Assembly (NCBI GenBank): GCA_023260435.1
Contig: JALQVG010000024.1
Span: 1 to 37,171, forward strand
Direction of reading: 5' to 3'
From: Flavobacteriaceae bacterium
Lineage (GTDB): Bacteria; Bacteroidota; Bacteroidia; Flavobacteriales; Flavobacteriaceae
Length of the DNA: 37,171 bases
The position numbers and the translations under genes were made by a program. Of this stretch, positions 18,078 through 26,900 are shown piece after piece (positions within the stretch are counted from its first letter, which is position 1; each line of letters starts with the position of its first letter). The notes under the pieces were generated by a model. The model had not been told where the DNA came from, searched no databases, and worked only from the letters and a program-made list of their open reading frames with translations.

Positions 18078-19223
18078 ATGATTTTTTCTTTAAACAAAAA
18101 ATGGCCCTTGTTTGTTTTATGCGCCATAGCGCAATGGACGGTTATGGGATACTCAGTTGCCCATTTCGCCCCTCCAAAGCCAGTTAAACCTTTTGTGGTG
18201 GTCCTAGATGCAGGACACGGAGGAAATGACCCCGGAAATGTACACAATGGTTTTCGAGAGAAAGAGATTGCCTTAAACATTACGCTAAAGGTCGGCGCCC
18301 TTTTGGAAAAAAATCCCAATTTTAAAGTGATTTACACCCGAAAATCCGATGTTTTTGTCGATCTGATGCAGCGGGGTAAACTGGCCAATCAGGCGGATGC
18401 AGATTTGTTTGTGTCGATCCACTGTGATGCGCATAATTCATTGGCCTCAGGGGCTAGTACTTTTGTTTTAGGACTTCACGCCAATGAAAAGAACTTCAAT
18501 GTGGCCAAAAAAGAAAACTCTGCCATCTATTTAGAAAAAGACTTTGAGACTAGGTATGCGCAGTACAACATCAACAGCCCTGAAGCAGTGATCGGTATGA
18601 CGATTATGCAAGAAGAGTTTTTGGATCAAAGCGTTCTTTTAGCCCAACTGATTCAGAATAATTTTGTTCAACGATTGGGAAGGAAAGACAGACAGGTAAA
18701 ACAGGCCGGATTTATTGTGCTTCACCAGACTTTTATGCCAAGTGTGCTTGTCGAAACTGGATTTCTTTCAAATCCGACAGAAGGTGCTTATTTAAACTCT
18801 GCTCAAGGTCAGCAGCAGATGAGTCAAGCCATTGCTGATGGAATACTTACCTACCACAAACGCATTAACGGGTCCACTCAATCTGTAGTAGTTGCTCCAC
18901 CTAAATCGGTCAATACACCCAAGGAGTCAACGAGCACTCCCATCAACACCACAGAAAGTGAGGCGGTACTGTTTGCTGTTCAGTTGGCAGCATCCAAAAA
19001 TAATTTAGACTTAATCCCTGCCAATTTCAAGGGATTGAGTGGGGTAAAAAAGCAAGACCTTGGCCCTTTGTTCAAATATTTTTGGGGACATACTTCATCG
19101 TATTCAGAAGTCAAGAAATCCTTGGTCACTGCTCAGAAGTCAGGTTACCCATCCGCTTTTGTCGTAGCTTTTAAAAATGGAAAACTTGTCTCTGTTCAAG
19201 AGGCGCTTGGAGCGAATAAATAA
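18078..19223 (+). CDS. N-acetylmuramoyl-L-alanine amidase with SPOR-like C-terminus
   Basis: This zinc amidase cuts the bond between muramic acid and the stem peptide in peptidoglycan, probably at division or in recycling. The 381 residues comprise a membrane anchor or signal (about 10-30), an Amidase_3 domain (about 38-262) and a SPOR-like domain (about 298-376, FAVQLAASKNNLDL to SAFVVAFKNGKLVSV) that binds denuded glycan at septa. The zinc ligands are probably His47 (DAGHGGNDPG), Glu61 or Glu63 (REKEIALN) and His115 (SIHCDAH), with catalytic Glu226 in VLVETGFLSNPTE. It is the first gene of a seven-gene plus-strand run and divergent from lptD. Confidence 0.93.
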   Translation: MIFSLNKKWPLFVLCAIAQWTVMGYSVAHFAPPKPVKPFVVVLDAGHGGNDPGNVHNGFREKEIALNITLKVGALLEKNPNFKVIYTRKSDVFVDLMQRGKLANQADADLFVSIHCDAHNSLASGASTFVLGLHANEKNFNVAKKENSAIYLEKDFETRYAQYNINSPEAVIGMTIMQEEFLDQSVLLAQLIQNNFVQRLGRKDRQVKQAGFIVLHQTFMPSVLVETGFLSNPTEGAYLNSAQGQQQMSQAIADGILTYHKRINGSTQSVVVAPPKSVNTPKESTSTPINTTESEAVLFAVQLAASKNNLDLIPANFKGLSGVKKQDLGPLFKYFWGHTSSYSEVKKSLVTAQKSGYPSAFVVAFKNGKLVSVQEALGANK

Positions 19224-19269
19224 TCGCTTTTGGTGAATTATTCTTAAATTTGAAGAAATCCAGAATTTT

Positions 19270-20259
19270 ATGGCATTTAAATTTTCCAGAGAGCTTAAAA
19301 CAGGTATTGTAGGAATTGGTGGTATTCTCCTGTTTATCCTCGGGTACAGTTATTTAAAATCCTCGCCATTATTTGATAACAGCATGACTTTGTACGCCGT
19401 ATATGATCATGTTGGAGGACTTCAATCAGGAACTACAGTAAGCATCAATGGTTTCCAAGTGGGTCAGGTTAAAGACATCCGTTTTTTGGATGCATCGGGT
19501 AAGCTTTTGGTGACCATGTCTGTGGATGGTGGTTTAGCTTTTAGCAATCAATCGCTAGCTGAATTGTTTGATACGGGTATTATTGGTGGTAAAGGAATTC
19601 AGATATTGCCCAAAGTAACTATGCCATACACTCCAGTACAGTCTGGAGACACACTGCCCACCCAAGTTAAACCTGGATTGACCGAATTGTTGCAGCAACA
19701 AATCAATCCGTTGCAGCTCAAAGTGGAAAGTATGATTAACAATGCGGATTCTGTGATGTTGGGGATCAATCAACTCATGAACCCAACGACTAGGATACAA
19801 CTTCAAGAGTCCATAAGTGGTCTCAATCAATTGATCGCTCAACTCAACGAAACTACGACCTCAATTAATACCGTGATGGGGAAACACGGAAAGACCTTAG
19901 ACAGGGGATTCACTGATCTAGGTGTTTCTGCCAAAAACTTAGCATCCATAACCGATTCAATCAATCGCCAAGACCTTGGGGCGACGATCAGACACTTAGG
20001 TGACGCATTAACTCAGATCAATGTGGTTCTTGACCAAGTGAATCAAGGAAAGGGATCACTAGGTCAATTGGCACAAAATGAAGATTTGTACCAGCATTTA
20101 TCTCAAAGCACCCAAGAATTGGCCCTTTTATTACAAGACATGCGTCTAAACCCCAAACGTTATGTTCATTTATCTGTTTTTGGAAAAAAACAGAAAGCGT
20201 ATGAAAAACCAAGCGATGATCCTGCACATCAGTCCACAGATACGCTAACAATGAAATAA
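19270..20259 (+). CDS. MCE-domain lipid transport protein (MlaD-like)
   Basis: The 329-residue protein has an N-terminal inner-membrane segment (about 12-29), one MCE domain (about 37-115, with VYDHVGGLQSGTTVSINGFQVGQV and the later GGKGIQILP) and a long helical tail (about 135-290) likely to form a coiled coil. Such proteins bind the MlaFE-type ABC transporter and carry phospholipids between membranes. No mlaE or mlaF homologue lies in this window. It follows the amidase by 46 bp and sits 7 bp before the Fe-S gene. Confidence 0.9.
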   Translation: MAFKFSRELKTGIVGIGGILLFILGYSYLKSSPLFDNSMTLYAVYDHVGGLQSGTTVSINGFQVGQVKDIRFLDASGKLLVTMSVDGGLAFSNQSLAELFDTGIIGGKGIQILPKVTMPYTPVQSGDTLPTQVKPGLTELLQQQINPLQLKVESMINNADSVMLGINQLMNPTTRIQLQESISGLNQLIAQLNETTTSINTVMGKHGKTLDRGFTDLGVSAKNLASITDSINRQDLGATIRHLGDALTQINVVLDQVNQGKGSLGQLAQNEDLYQHLSQSTQELALLLQDMRLNPKRYVHLSVFGKKQKAYEKPSDDPAHQSTDTLTMK

Positions 20260-20266
20260 TTTGGTC

Positions 20267-21577
20267 ATGGCAATTTGGTCTCAAATCCTGTTTTCACTGC
20301 TCTTTTTTTCAGGGACTGGTCTGTTTGTGCGCCATATGGTTCGCTTGCGTCAAACTATTTTACTAGGAAGACCCGAAAAGATCGATGATCAACCGAAAAA
20401 ACGTTGGGCTCAAATGGTTCGTGTTGCTATGGGGCAATCAAAAATGGGAGCTCGTATCGTACCGGCTATACTACATGGGGTTGTTTATCTAGGTTTCATA
20501 ATCATCAATATTGAGGTCTTAGAAATTGTTTTGGACGGATTTTTGGGTACCCATCGTTTGTTTGCAGGACTTCCTGGATATCGATTTTTGATTAATACAT
20601 TCGAACTATTAGCCCTGTTAGTGGTTATTGCCGTGGGTGTTTTTTGGATAAGACGCAACGCAATCCACGTGAAAAGACTCGCCCATGGCGAGCTTAAGGG
20701 ATGGCCTAGATTGGATGCCAACCTCATTTTATATATTGAGTGGTTCCTGATGGGATTATTTCTATTGATGAATGCAGCTGATGCTCAATTACAGCAATTA
20801 GGCGCACCGCACTACCCAACGGTAGGTCCGTGGGTGGTCAGCAGTTTAATTCAACCTCTATTTGCTGGATTACCGGCCTCTGTGTTGGTAATTATCGAAC
20901 GAAGTGCTTGGTGGTTGCATATAGCAGGCATCTTATTTTTTCTCAATTATTTATATTACTCAAAACACCTGCATATCTTACTGGCATTCCCCAACACCTA
21001 TTACGCTAAAATTAAGGCCTTAGGCGCATTGTCCAACAACAAGGATGTTCAACGTGAGGTTTCTTTGATGATGGATCCTAATGCTTCTATCCCAGGGACT
21101 GAATCCACCACTCCTGTAGCTTTTGGCGCCCAAGATGTGACCGATTTATCATGGAATTACTTACTTCAAGCGTATAGCTGTACCGAATGTGGTCGGTGTA
21201 CTAGCGAGTGTCCGGCCAATCAAACTGGAAAAAAACTATCTCCGAGACGCGTTGTGATGCAGACACGAGATCGCGCTCAAGAAATTGCCCGTCAAAATAA
21301 AGTTTTAACAGGGGAGTTGGATTTATCTGGATCGCGTCTGCTTCACGATCGAATTACCCCCGAGGAATTGTGGGCCTGCACTACTTGTAATGCCTGTACC
21401 GATGCTTGCCCCATAGGTATCGATCCACTCTCTATCATCATGGAGATGAGGCGTTATTTGGTGATGGAAGAATCTTCTGCCCCTCTTGAATTAAACAACA
21501 TGATGGGAACAATAGAAAATAATGGAGCCCCCTGGCCATTTTCTCAGATGGATCGGGCTCAATGGACCCAAAAATAA
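20267..21577 (+). CDS. Membrane-bound (Fe-S)-binding oxidoreductase subunit, HdrC/NarI-like
   Basis: The N-terminal half of this 436-residue protein carries about five membrane segments (about 5-25, 66-88, 108-128, 154-172 and 214-231). Histidines in or near them, such as His217, His234 and His236, could hold haem. The C-terminal half has two [4Fe-4S] ferredoxin motifs: Cys305, 308, 311, 315 (CTECGRCTSECP) and Cys371, 374, 377, 381 (CTTCNACTDACP). This fits an electron-carrying subunit linking quinones to the soluble CCG protein encoded next. The ATG at 20267 is preferred over the TTG two codons upstream. The partner reaction is unknown. Confidence 0.85.
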   Translation: MAIWSQILFSLLFFSGTGLFVRHMVRLRQTILLGRPEKIDDQPKKRWAQMVRVAMGQSKMGARIVPAILHGVVYLGFIIINIEVLEIVLDGFLGTHRLFAGLPGYRFLINTFELLALLVVIAVGVFWIRRNAIHVKRLAHGELKGWPRLDANLILYIEWFLMGLFLLMNAADAQLQQLGAPHYPTVGPWVVSSLIQPLFAGLPASVLVIIERSAWWLHIAGILFFLNYLYYSKHLHILLAFPNTYYAKIKALGALSNNKDVQREVSLMMDPNASIPGTESTTPVAFGAQDVTDLSWNYLLQAYSCTECGRCTSECPANQTGKKLSPRRVVMQTRDRAQEIARQNKVLTGELDLSGSRLLHDRITPEELWACTTCNACTDACPIGIDPLSIIMEMRRYLVMEESSAPLELNNMMGTIENNGAPWPFSQMDRAQWTQK

Positions 21578-21581
21578 GCCT

Positions 21582-22370
21582 ATGCAAACTGAAATTCACA
21601 TACCTACCATGGCTGAAATTGCTGCCCAACAAGGTCAAATTGATGTCCTTTTTTGGGTAGGTTGTGCTGGAAGCTTTGACCAACGCGCCATGCGAATCAC
21701 TCAAGCATTTGCCTCATTGATGCACAAAGCAGGAGTTAAGTTTGCCATACTGGGAACCGAGGAATCATGTACCGGTGATCCTGCCAAAAGGGCAGGTAAT
21801 GAATTTTTATTTCAAATGCAGGCGGCGACTAATATTCAAACATTGGACGGATATGGGGTCAAGAAAATCGTCACTACCTGTCCTCATTGTTTCAATACGC
21901 TTAAAAATGAATATCCAGGTTTAGGGGGGAATTATGAAGTAGTTCACCACACACAAATGCTACAAAGTCTTCTAGATGAAGGAAAGTTAAGTGTGTCAGG
22001 AGGAAGTTTTAAAGGAAAAAAAATCACGTACCACGACGCTTGTTATTTAGGTAGAGCCAATGGTGTATACGAAGCCCCACGCGCACTAATCCATCATTTA
22101 GAAGCTTCGTTTGTCGAGATGAAACGCTGTAAGTCAAAAGGTCTTTGCTGTGGTGCTGGGGGTGCTCAAATGTTTAAAGAATCTGAAGCAGGTTCAGCGG
22201 AAATTAACCACGTACGCGCTGCTGAAGCTATAGATACCCAAGCGACGATTATTGCTGCTGCTTGCCCATTTTGCAATACCATGATGACAGATGGTGTGAA
22301 GAAAGAAAATAAAGACACAGAGGTCAGTGTGTTGGATTTAGCAGAAATTATTCATCAAGCACAATCATAA
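21582..22370 (+). CDS. CCG-domain (Fe-S)-binding oxidoreductase, HdrB-like
   Basis: This 262-residue soluble protein has two cysteine-rich CCG-type repeats as in HdrB, GlpC and LldE. The second repeat is canonical: Cys154 (YHDACYLGR), Cys189-Cys190-Gly (CCGAGG), and Cys228/Cys231 (CPFC). The first has Cys28 and Cys100/Cys103 (CPHC), but CTGD at Cys63 in place of CCG. Such domains can hold a non-cubane [4Fe-4S] cluster and act on disulfides or pass electrons. The ATG at 21582 is preferred over an in-frame ATG at 21522, which lies within the upstream gene. Five bases separate it from the membrane Fe-S gene. Confidence 0.87.
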   Translation: MQTEIHIPTMAEIAAQQGQIDVLFWVGCAGSFDQRAMRITQAFASLMHKAGVKFAILGTEESCTGDPAKRAGNEFLFQMQAATNIQTLDGYGVKKIVTTCPHCFNTLKNEYPGLGGNYEVVHHTQMLQSLLDEGKLSVSGGSFKGKKITYHDACYLGRANGVYEAPRALIHHLEASFVEMKRCKSKGLCCGAGGAQMFKESEAGSAEINHVRAAEAIDTQATIIAAACPFCNTMMTDGVKKENKDTEVSVLDLAEIIHQAQS

Positions 22371-22372
22371 AG

Positions 22373-22855
22373 ATGTTAGTACCTTTTGAAACACTTCCAG
22401 ATGATGCACGTATTTGGATATATCAGTCCAGTCGATCGCTTAATGAAGTGGAACAATCGTCCATTTCAAGAGCTCTGGGCGAGTTTTTAGAACAATGGAA
22501 GGCCCATGGTCAGGATTTAGTGTCCGGATTTCTAATACCTCACAACAGATTTATCGTTATAGGGCTGGATTCAGAACAAGCTGCTGCCTCTGGCTGTTCG
22601 ATTGATGCCCAAGTACATTTAATCCAGTCTCTTGAACAACAGTTTGAGATCACTTTGTTGGACCGAATGAATGTTTCCTTTAAAAGTGGTGCGTATATCG
22701 CCTACAAACCATTAAAAGAATTCAAGAAAATGGTCAAAGATAAATCAGTCACAGGGGATACAATCGTGTTTAACAACTTGGTAAATACCAAGATTGAGTT
22801 TGAAACGGCTTGGGAGGTACCTGCTAAAGACAGCTGGCATAAACATATGTTTTAA
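22373..22855 (+). CDS. Conserved protein of unknown function (often labelled 'ABC transporter ATPase')
   Basis: From memory, close relatives in Flavobacteriales carry the name 'ABC transporter ATPase', but these 160 residues contain no Walker A P-loop, no LSGGQ signature and no Walker B motif, so that name is not supported. The protein is soluble, without a signal peptide or membrane segment. It starts MLVPFETLPDDARIWIYQSS and contains a predicted alpha/beta core with IPHNRFIVIGLD and LDRMNVSFKSGAYIAY, then ends in an aromatic, basic tail. It begins 2 bp after the CCG Fe-S gene and its stop overlaps the GH3 ATG (TAATG), so it is tightly co-expressed with both. No function can be assigned. Confidence 0.8.
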   Translation: MLVPFETLPDDARIWIYQSSRSLNEVEQSSISRALGEFLEQWKAHGQDLVSGFLIPHNRFIVIGLDSEQAAASGCSIDAQVHLIQSLEQQFEITLLDRMNVSFKSGAYIAYKPLKEFKKMVKDKSVTGDTIVFNNLVNTKIEFETAWEVPAKDSWHKHMF

Positions 22856-24447
22856 TGAGGTATATACTGTTTTATTTAGCCCTTTTTATCAGCTTTTATT
22901 CGCAAGCTCAGTCATGGGTAGATAAGACCTATCAACACATGTCGCTTGAAGAAAAAGTAGGGCAACTTTTTATGGTAGGGATCACCACCTCAGATCCCCC
23001 CGAAATGTTAAACCGCCAATTATCAGATATCCAGAAGTTTAACGTAGGTGGTGTGGCTTTTTTGGCAGGGATGCCAGAGGTTCAAATCGATTTGACCAAC
23101 CGCATTCAATCTAATGCATCGTTGGGTGTACTGATCGCCATGGACGCTGAGTGGGGCGTAGCCATGCGGTTTAAGACTTTAGAGCCCTTTCCGTGGGCGA
23201 TGGCTATGGGCAGTTTGCAGGATACCCAATGGACTCGCGAACTGGGAAATCGAATCGGTCAAGACCTTAGGAGGATGGGTGTTCACATGAATTTTGCTCC
23301 CGTAGCAGATATCAATGTTCATCCTTTGAATCCGATTATTGGCAATCGATCGTTTGGATCTTCCCCACAACGGGTTATGGAGCATGCAAAAGCTTATGCC
23401 CAAGGATTATCCGATTCTGGGGTACTTTCCTGTGCGAAACACTTTCCTGGTCATGGAGACACAGCCCAAGATTCGCATAAAACCTTACCACAAGTAGTGC
23501 ATCAACGTAAGAGATTGAATCAGGTGGAACTTTTTCCCTATCAAGCGACGCTCTTAGACCAAGTGGATGCCGTTATGGTAGCTCATTTAGATGTGCCTGA
23601 ATTAACCCATCAGCCAGGTCAACCTTCCAGTTTGTCAAAAGCGGTGGTCACCGACTTGTTGATTGATGAGTTGTCGTTCAACGGATTAGTCATCACAGAT
23701 GCTTTAAACATGAAGGGAGTAAGTCAATCGATGGATCCTGGTCAAGTAGCTGTTGAGGCTTTTTTGGCCGGTAATGACATCTTGTTGATTCCAGTTGACC
23801 TAGCAGCAGGTGTTCAGTCGATGATGCGTGCAATTTCTACAGGAAAAATTAGCGAAGCTCGATTGGCGCATTCAGTAAAGAAAATATTGACCTATAAGTA
23901 CCAAGTTGGTTTGGCTGAAAAACCTGGTTTAATCCATAAGGCAGAAGTCATGTCTTATTTGGCCAGTAATCCCCACAGCGATTGGATTGAGCAGGTGTAT
24001 ACTCGGATACCTACCCAAGAAAAAGCAACCGATAAGTCTATAGCCAACACACAGAACATCGGATACATCACTTTTGGTGCCGGTGATACCACTCAATACC
24101 AAGAGGTGATGAATCAATGGGGGGCAAAACCCCTGATTTATGGAAATGAGTACGAGGCAGTTGTGGTGAGCATTCATGTACCCGATTCAAGTCCCTACAC
24201 ATCGTATCGATTGTCTGCTGAGTCCCTGGAACAAATTGCTCGAATCACCTCTAGGTACAAAAACAATTACGCTTTGGTTTTTGGATCACCTTATGCATTA
24301 ACGCAACTGGGAGATCCTGCACTTTGGAGTCAACGATGGGTGATGTATCTCAATAAGCCGAAATTACAGTCTTTAGGCCCGGATGTATTGTCTGGAAAAT
24401 TGATCAACAATAACCGATTACCTACCCAAAAAACCACGGAAAGATGA
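22855..24447 (+). CDS. Glycoside hydrolase family 3 beta-N-acetylhexosaminidase (NagZ-like)
   Basis: It would remove terminal GlcNAc from peptidoglycan fragments. The 530 residues include a signal peptide (1-19, ending SQAQ) and a GH3 barrel (about 25-370). The NagZ-type signature AKHFPGHGDTAQDSH is at 194-208, with the His general acid/base on the flexible loop, and the nucleophile Asp282 is in VITDALNMKG. A C-terminal part of about 150 residues looks like a shortened GH3 C-terminal sandwich. Some Bacteroidota relatives are far longer because of a fused beta-lactamase-like domain, which is absent here. The signal peptide suggests periplasmic rather than cytoplasmic action. Its end overlaps bshA by 4 bp. 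Confidence 0.9.
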   Translation: MRYILFYLALFISFYSQAQSWVDKTYQHMSLEEKVGQLFMVGITTSDPPEMLNRQLSDIQKFNVGGVAFLAGMPEVQIDLTNRIQSNASLGVLIAMDAEWGVAMRFKTLEPFPWAMAMGSLQDTQWTRELGNRIGQDLRRMGVHMNFAPVADINVHPLNPIIGNRSFGSSPQRVMEHAKAYAQGLSDSGVLSCAKHFPGHGDTAQDSHKTLPQVVHQRKRLNQVELFPYQATLLDQVDAVMVAHLDVPELTHQPGQPSSLSKAVVTDLLIDELSFNGLVITDALNMKGVSQSMDPGQVAVEAFLAGNDILLIPVDLAAGVQSMMRAISTGKISEARLAHSVKKILTYKYQVGLAEKPGLIHKAEVMSYLASNPHSDWIEQVYTRIPTQEKATDKSIANTQNIGYITFGAGDTTQYQEVMNQWGAKPLIYGNEYEAVVVSIHVPDSSPYTSYRLSAESLEQIARITSRYKNNYALVFGSPYALTQLGDPALWSQRWVMYLNKPKLQSLGPDVLSGKLINNNRLPTQKTTER

Positions 24448-25571
24448 AAATAGGCATTGTGTGTTACCCAACTTTTGGTGGAAGCGGCGTAGTGGCGACT
24501 GAACTAGGTATTGCTCTTGCCAATAGGGGACATGAAATACATTTCATCACCTACAAACAGCCGGTGAGGCTAGCTTTATTGAATCAACACATACACTTCC
24601 ACGAAGTACACGTGCCAGAATACCCATTATTTCACTATCAACCTTATGAGTTGGCCCTATCTTCAAAATTGGTTGATACAGTGCTGGCTCATGATATTGA
24701 ATTGCTGCATGTACATTATGCTATTCCACATGCCTATGCGGGATATATGGCTCAGCAAATGCTCCGGGAACACGGAAAAAATATTCCGATGGTGACTACC
24801 TTACACGGTACGGATATCACCTTGGTGGGTCAGCATCCCTTCTATAAACCTGCTGTGCAGTTTAGCATAAACCAATCTAACGTGGTGACATCAGTATCTG
24901 CGGATCTCAAAAAGAAGACCAATGAACTGTTTCAATTGGATAAAGAGATCAGTGTGGTGCCTAATTTTATCGATGCCTCAAAATATGTATTTCCGCCAAC
25001 AGATTGTCAACGCACCCTAATTGCCAAGGATTCGGAACGCGTAATCACCCACATATCTAATTTTAGACCCGTTAAATGTATTCCTGATGTCATTGAGGTT
25101 TTTGATCGAATTCAGCGAGAAATCCCAGCTAAGTTAATGATGGTAGGCGATGGTCCTGAACGAGAAAATGCAGAGCGACTTTGTGAAGAAAAAGGGATTT
25201 CAGACCGCGTTGTGTTTCTGGGTAACTCCAATGAAATAGATCGAATTTTGTGTTTTTCCGATTTGTTTTTACTTCCTTCGATTTCGGAGAGTTTTGGTTT
25301 AGCCGCCTTAGAGGCTATGATCAACCGAACTCCGGTAGTTTCCAGTGATACCGGCGGTATACCCGAAGTGAACATACATGGAGTGACTGGATATTTGTGC
25401 TCCGTAGGGGATGTGGCCTCCATGGCCAAGTTCAGTATTGATTTGCTTTCAGACAGTGAACTGCTGGAAAAATTTAAGGCCCAAGCGTATGCTCAGGCCT
25501 TAACGTTCGATATTCAAAAAGTGGTGCCCCAGTACGAAGCTGTTTATGCTTGTGCGATGGCGTCCGTTTAG
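24444..25571 (+). CDS. bshA: N-acetyl-alpha-D-glucosaminyl L-malate synthase BshA
   Basis: BshA performs the first step of bacillithiol synthesis, joining GlcNAc from UDP-GlcNAc to L-malate. This 375-residue GT4 glycosyltransferase shows the BshA N-terminus MKIGIVCYPTFGGSGVVATELG, HVHYAIPHAYAGYMA, TTLHGTDITLVG, and the nucleotide-sugar motif ESFGLAALEAMINRTPVV. The start overlaps the GH3 stop (ATGA). bshB and bshC are not in the window. Bacillithiol is a redox thiol, and the nearby Fe-S oxidoreductase pair may be related to it, though that is only a guess. Its stop directly abuts the convergent ugd gene. Confidence 0.92.
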   Translation: MKIGIVCYPTFGGSGVVATELGIALANRGHEIHFITYKQPVRLALLNQHIHFHEVHVPEYPLFHYQPYELALSSKLVDTVLAHDIELLHVHYAIPHAYAGYMAQQMLREHGKNIPMVTTLHGTDITLVGQHPFYKPAVQFSINQSNVVTSVSADLKKKTNELFQLDKEISVVPNFIDASKYVFPPTDCQRTLIAKDSERVITHISNFRPVKCIPDVIEVFDRIQREIPAKLMMVGDGPERENAERLCEEKGISDRVVFLGNSNEIDRILCFSDLFLLPSISESFGLAALEAMINRTPVVSSDTGGIPEVNIHGVTGYLCSVGDVASMAKFSIDLLSDSELLEKFKAQAYAQALTFDIQKVVPQYEAVYACAMASV

Positions 25572-26900
25572 TTACTTTTTTCCAATTTGGTAGTACGCAA
25601 ATCCCATCTTGCTCAATACTTTTTCATTGTATTGATTTCTACCGTCAAAAATCACAGGTTCGTTAAGTGATTCTTTGATTTGTTCAAAATCTGGTGACCT
25701 AAAGGTTTTCCATTCTGTGAGCAAAATAAGTGCATCTGCCCCTTGAACCGCTTCGTATTTTTGATCTACGTATGAAACTCGGGCCAAATCTTTTAGGTAA
25801 TGTTCTTTAGCTTCATTCATGGCCTTGGGGTCAAATGCCGTGACTGATGCACCGCGTTTTACCAATTCCTGAATGATGTAGATAGCAGGCGCCTCACGCA
25901 TATCATCAGTCTCTGGCTTAAAGGCCAATCCCCAGACAGCAAAACGTTTGCCGCTTAAATCTTCCCCAAAATGTGCTACTACCTTTTGAGCAATACGCAG
26001 TTTTTGTTGGTCGTTTACCTGTTCAACAGCTTGAATAATTTGCGGCTCGTACCCATAAGAAAGTGCTGTTTTTTGCAAGGCTTTTACATCCTTGGGAAAA
26101 CAAGATCCCCCATAGCCGCAACCAGGGTATATAAAGCTGTACCCAATTCGACTGTCTGAACCGATTCCCACGCGGACTTTGTTCACGTCAGCACCTACCA
26201 ATTCGCAGATATTGGCCACTTCGTTCATAAAAGAGATTTTGGTAGCCAGCATGGCGTTGGCTACGTATTTGGTCATTTCCGCTGAACGAACATCCATGGT
26301 GATCATTCGGTCCATATTGGTCCTAAAGAACGGAGCGTAGAGCTCTTTCATCACCTCTAAGGCCTCTGGGTCATCTCCACCAATCACTACGCGATCCGGT
26401 TTCATGAAATCAGCAATAGCGTCCCCTTCTTTTAAGAATTCTGGATTGGAGAGCACGTGAAAGTCGATGCTTAGTCCGCGTTTGTCTAAAGCGGCTTGAA
26501 TAGTCTGTCGTACCTGGTCCGCTGTACCTACAGGAACTGTAGATTTGTCCACGACCAACAAGGGGTGTGTCATGTGGTCTCCAATCGTTTGGGCTACTTG
26601 CAACACGTACTTAAGATCTGCAGAGCCATCTTCACCCATGGGGGTGCCCACGGCGATAAAGGCGATATCAGTATCGTTTAGTTTGCTCGCTAAATCTGTG
26701 GAAAAGGTCAGGTTTCCATTGGCGGTATTGCGCAACACCATAGCTTCTAATCCAGGCTCATAAATCGGGATAATTCCTTTTTTTAGTCCTTCGATTTTCT
26801 TTTGATCGACATCGATGCAGCACACGGTATTGCCCATTTCCGCGAAACAAGTTCCGCTGACCAGCCCAACATAGCCAGTTCCCACTACAGTTATTTTCAT
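25572..26900 (-). CDS. ugd: UDP-glucose 6-dehydrogenase
   Basis: It oxidises UDP-glucose to UDP-glucuronate with two NAD+. The 442 residues match the family. The Rossmann start [19 protein letters not shown] is at 5-23. The catalytic Cys267 lies in [10 protein letters not shown], and [15 protein letters not shown] marks the C-terminal NAD/UDP domain. The start overlaps the stop of the epimerase gene (ATGA), so the two are translated together to make UDP-glucuronate and its 4-epimer for surface polysaccharide. Confidence 0.96.
   Translation of the reverse strand: MKITVVGTGYVGLVSGTCFAEMGNTVCCIDVDQKKIEGLKKGIIPIYEPGLEAMVLRNTANGNLTFSTDLASKLNDTDIAFIAVGTPMGEDGSADLKYVLQVAQTIGDHMTHPLLVVDKSTVPVGTADQVRQTIQAALDKRGLSIDFHVLSNPEFLKEGDAIADFMKPDRVVIGGDDPEALEVMKELYAPFFRTNMDRMITMDVRSAEMTKYVANAMLATKISFMNEVANICELVGADVNKVRVGIGSDSRIGYSFIYPGCGYGGSCFPKDVKALQKTALSYGYEPQIIQAVEQVNDQQKLRIAQKVVAHFGEDLSGKRFAVWGLAFKPETDDMREAPAIYIIQELVKRGASVTAFDPKAMNEAKEHYLKDLARVSYVDQKYEAVQGADALILLTEWKTFRSPDFEQIKESLNEPVIFDGRNQYNEKVLSKMGFAYYQIGKK

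Noticed and set aside
18069-18080. A tiny upstream ORF (ATG ATT GTA TGA) just before the amidase ATG
   Set aside because: Three codons by chance in an AT-rich leader; no conserved or attenuator-like content.
21522-21581. The longer form of the CCG Fe-S protein starting at 21522
   Set aside because: The extra 20 residues overlap the upstream gene's coding end and do not resemble the family; ATG 21582 follows the stop by 5 bp.
22373-22855. Annotation as an ABC transporter ATP-binding protein
   Set aside because: None of the nucleotide-binding motifs of ABC ATPases is present in the 160 residues.
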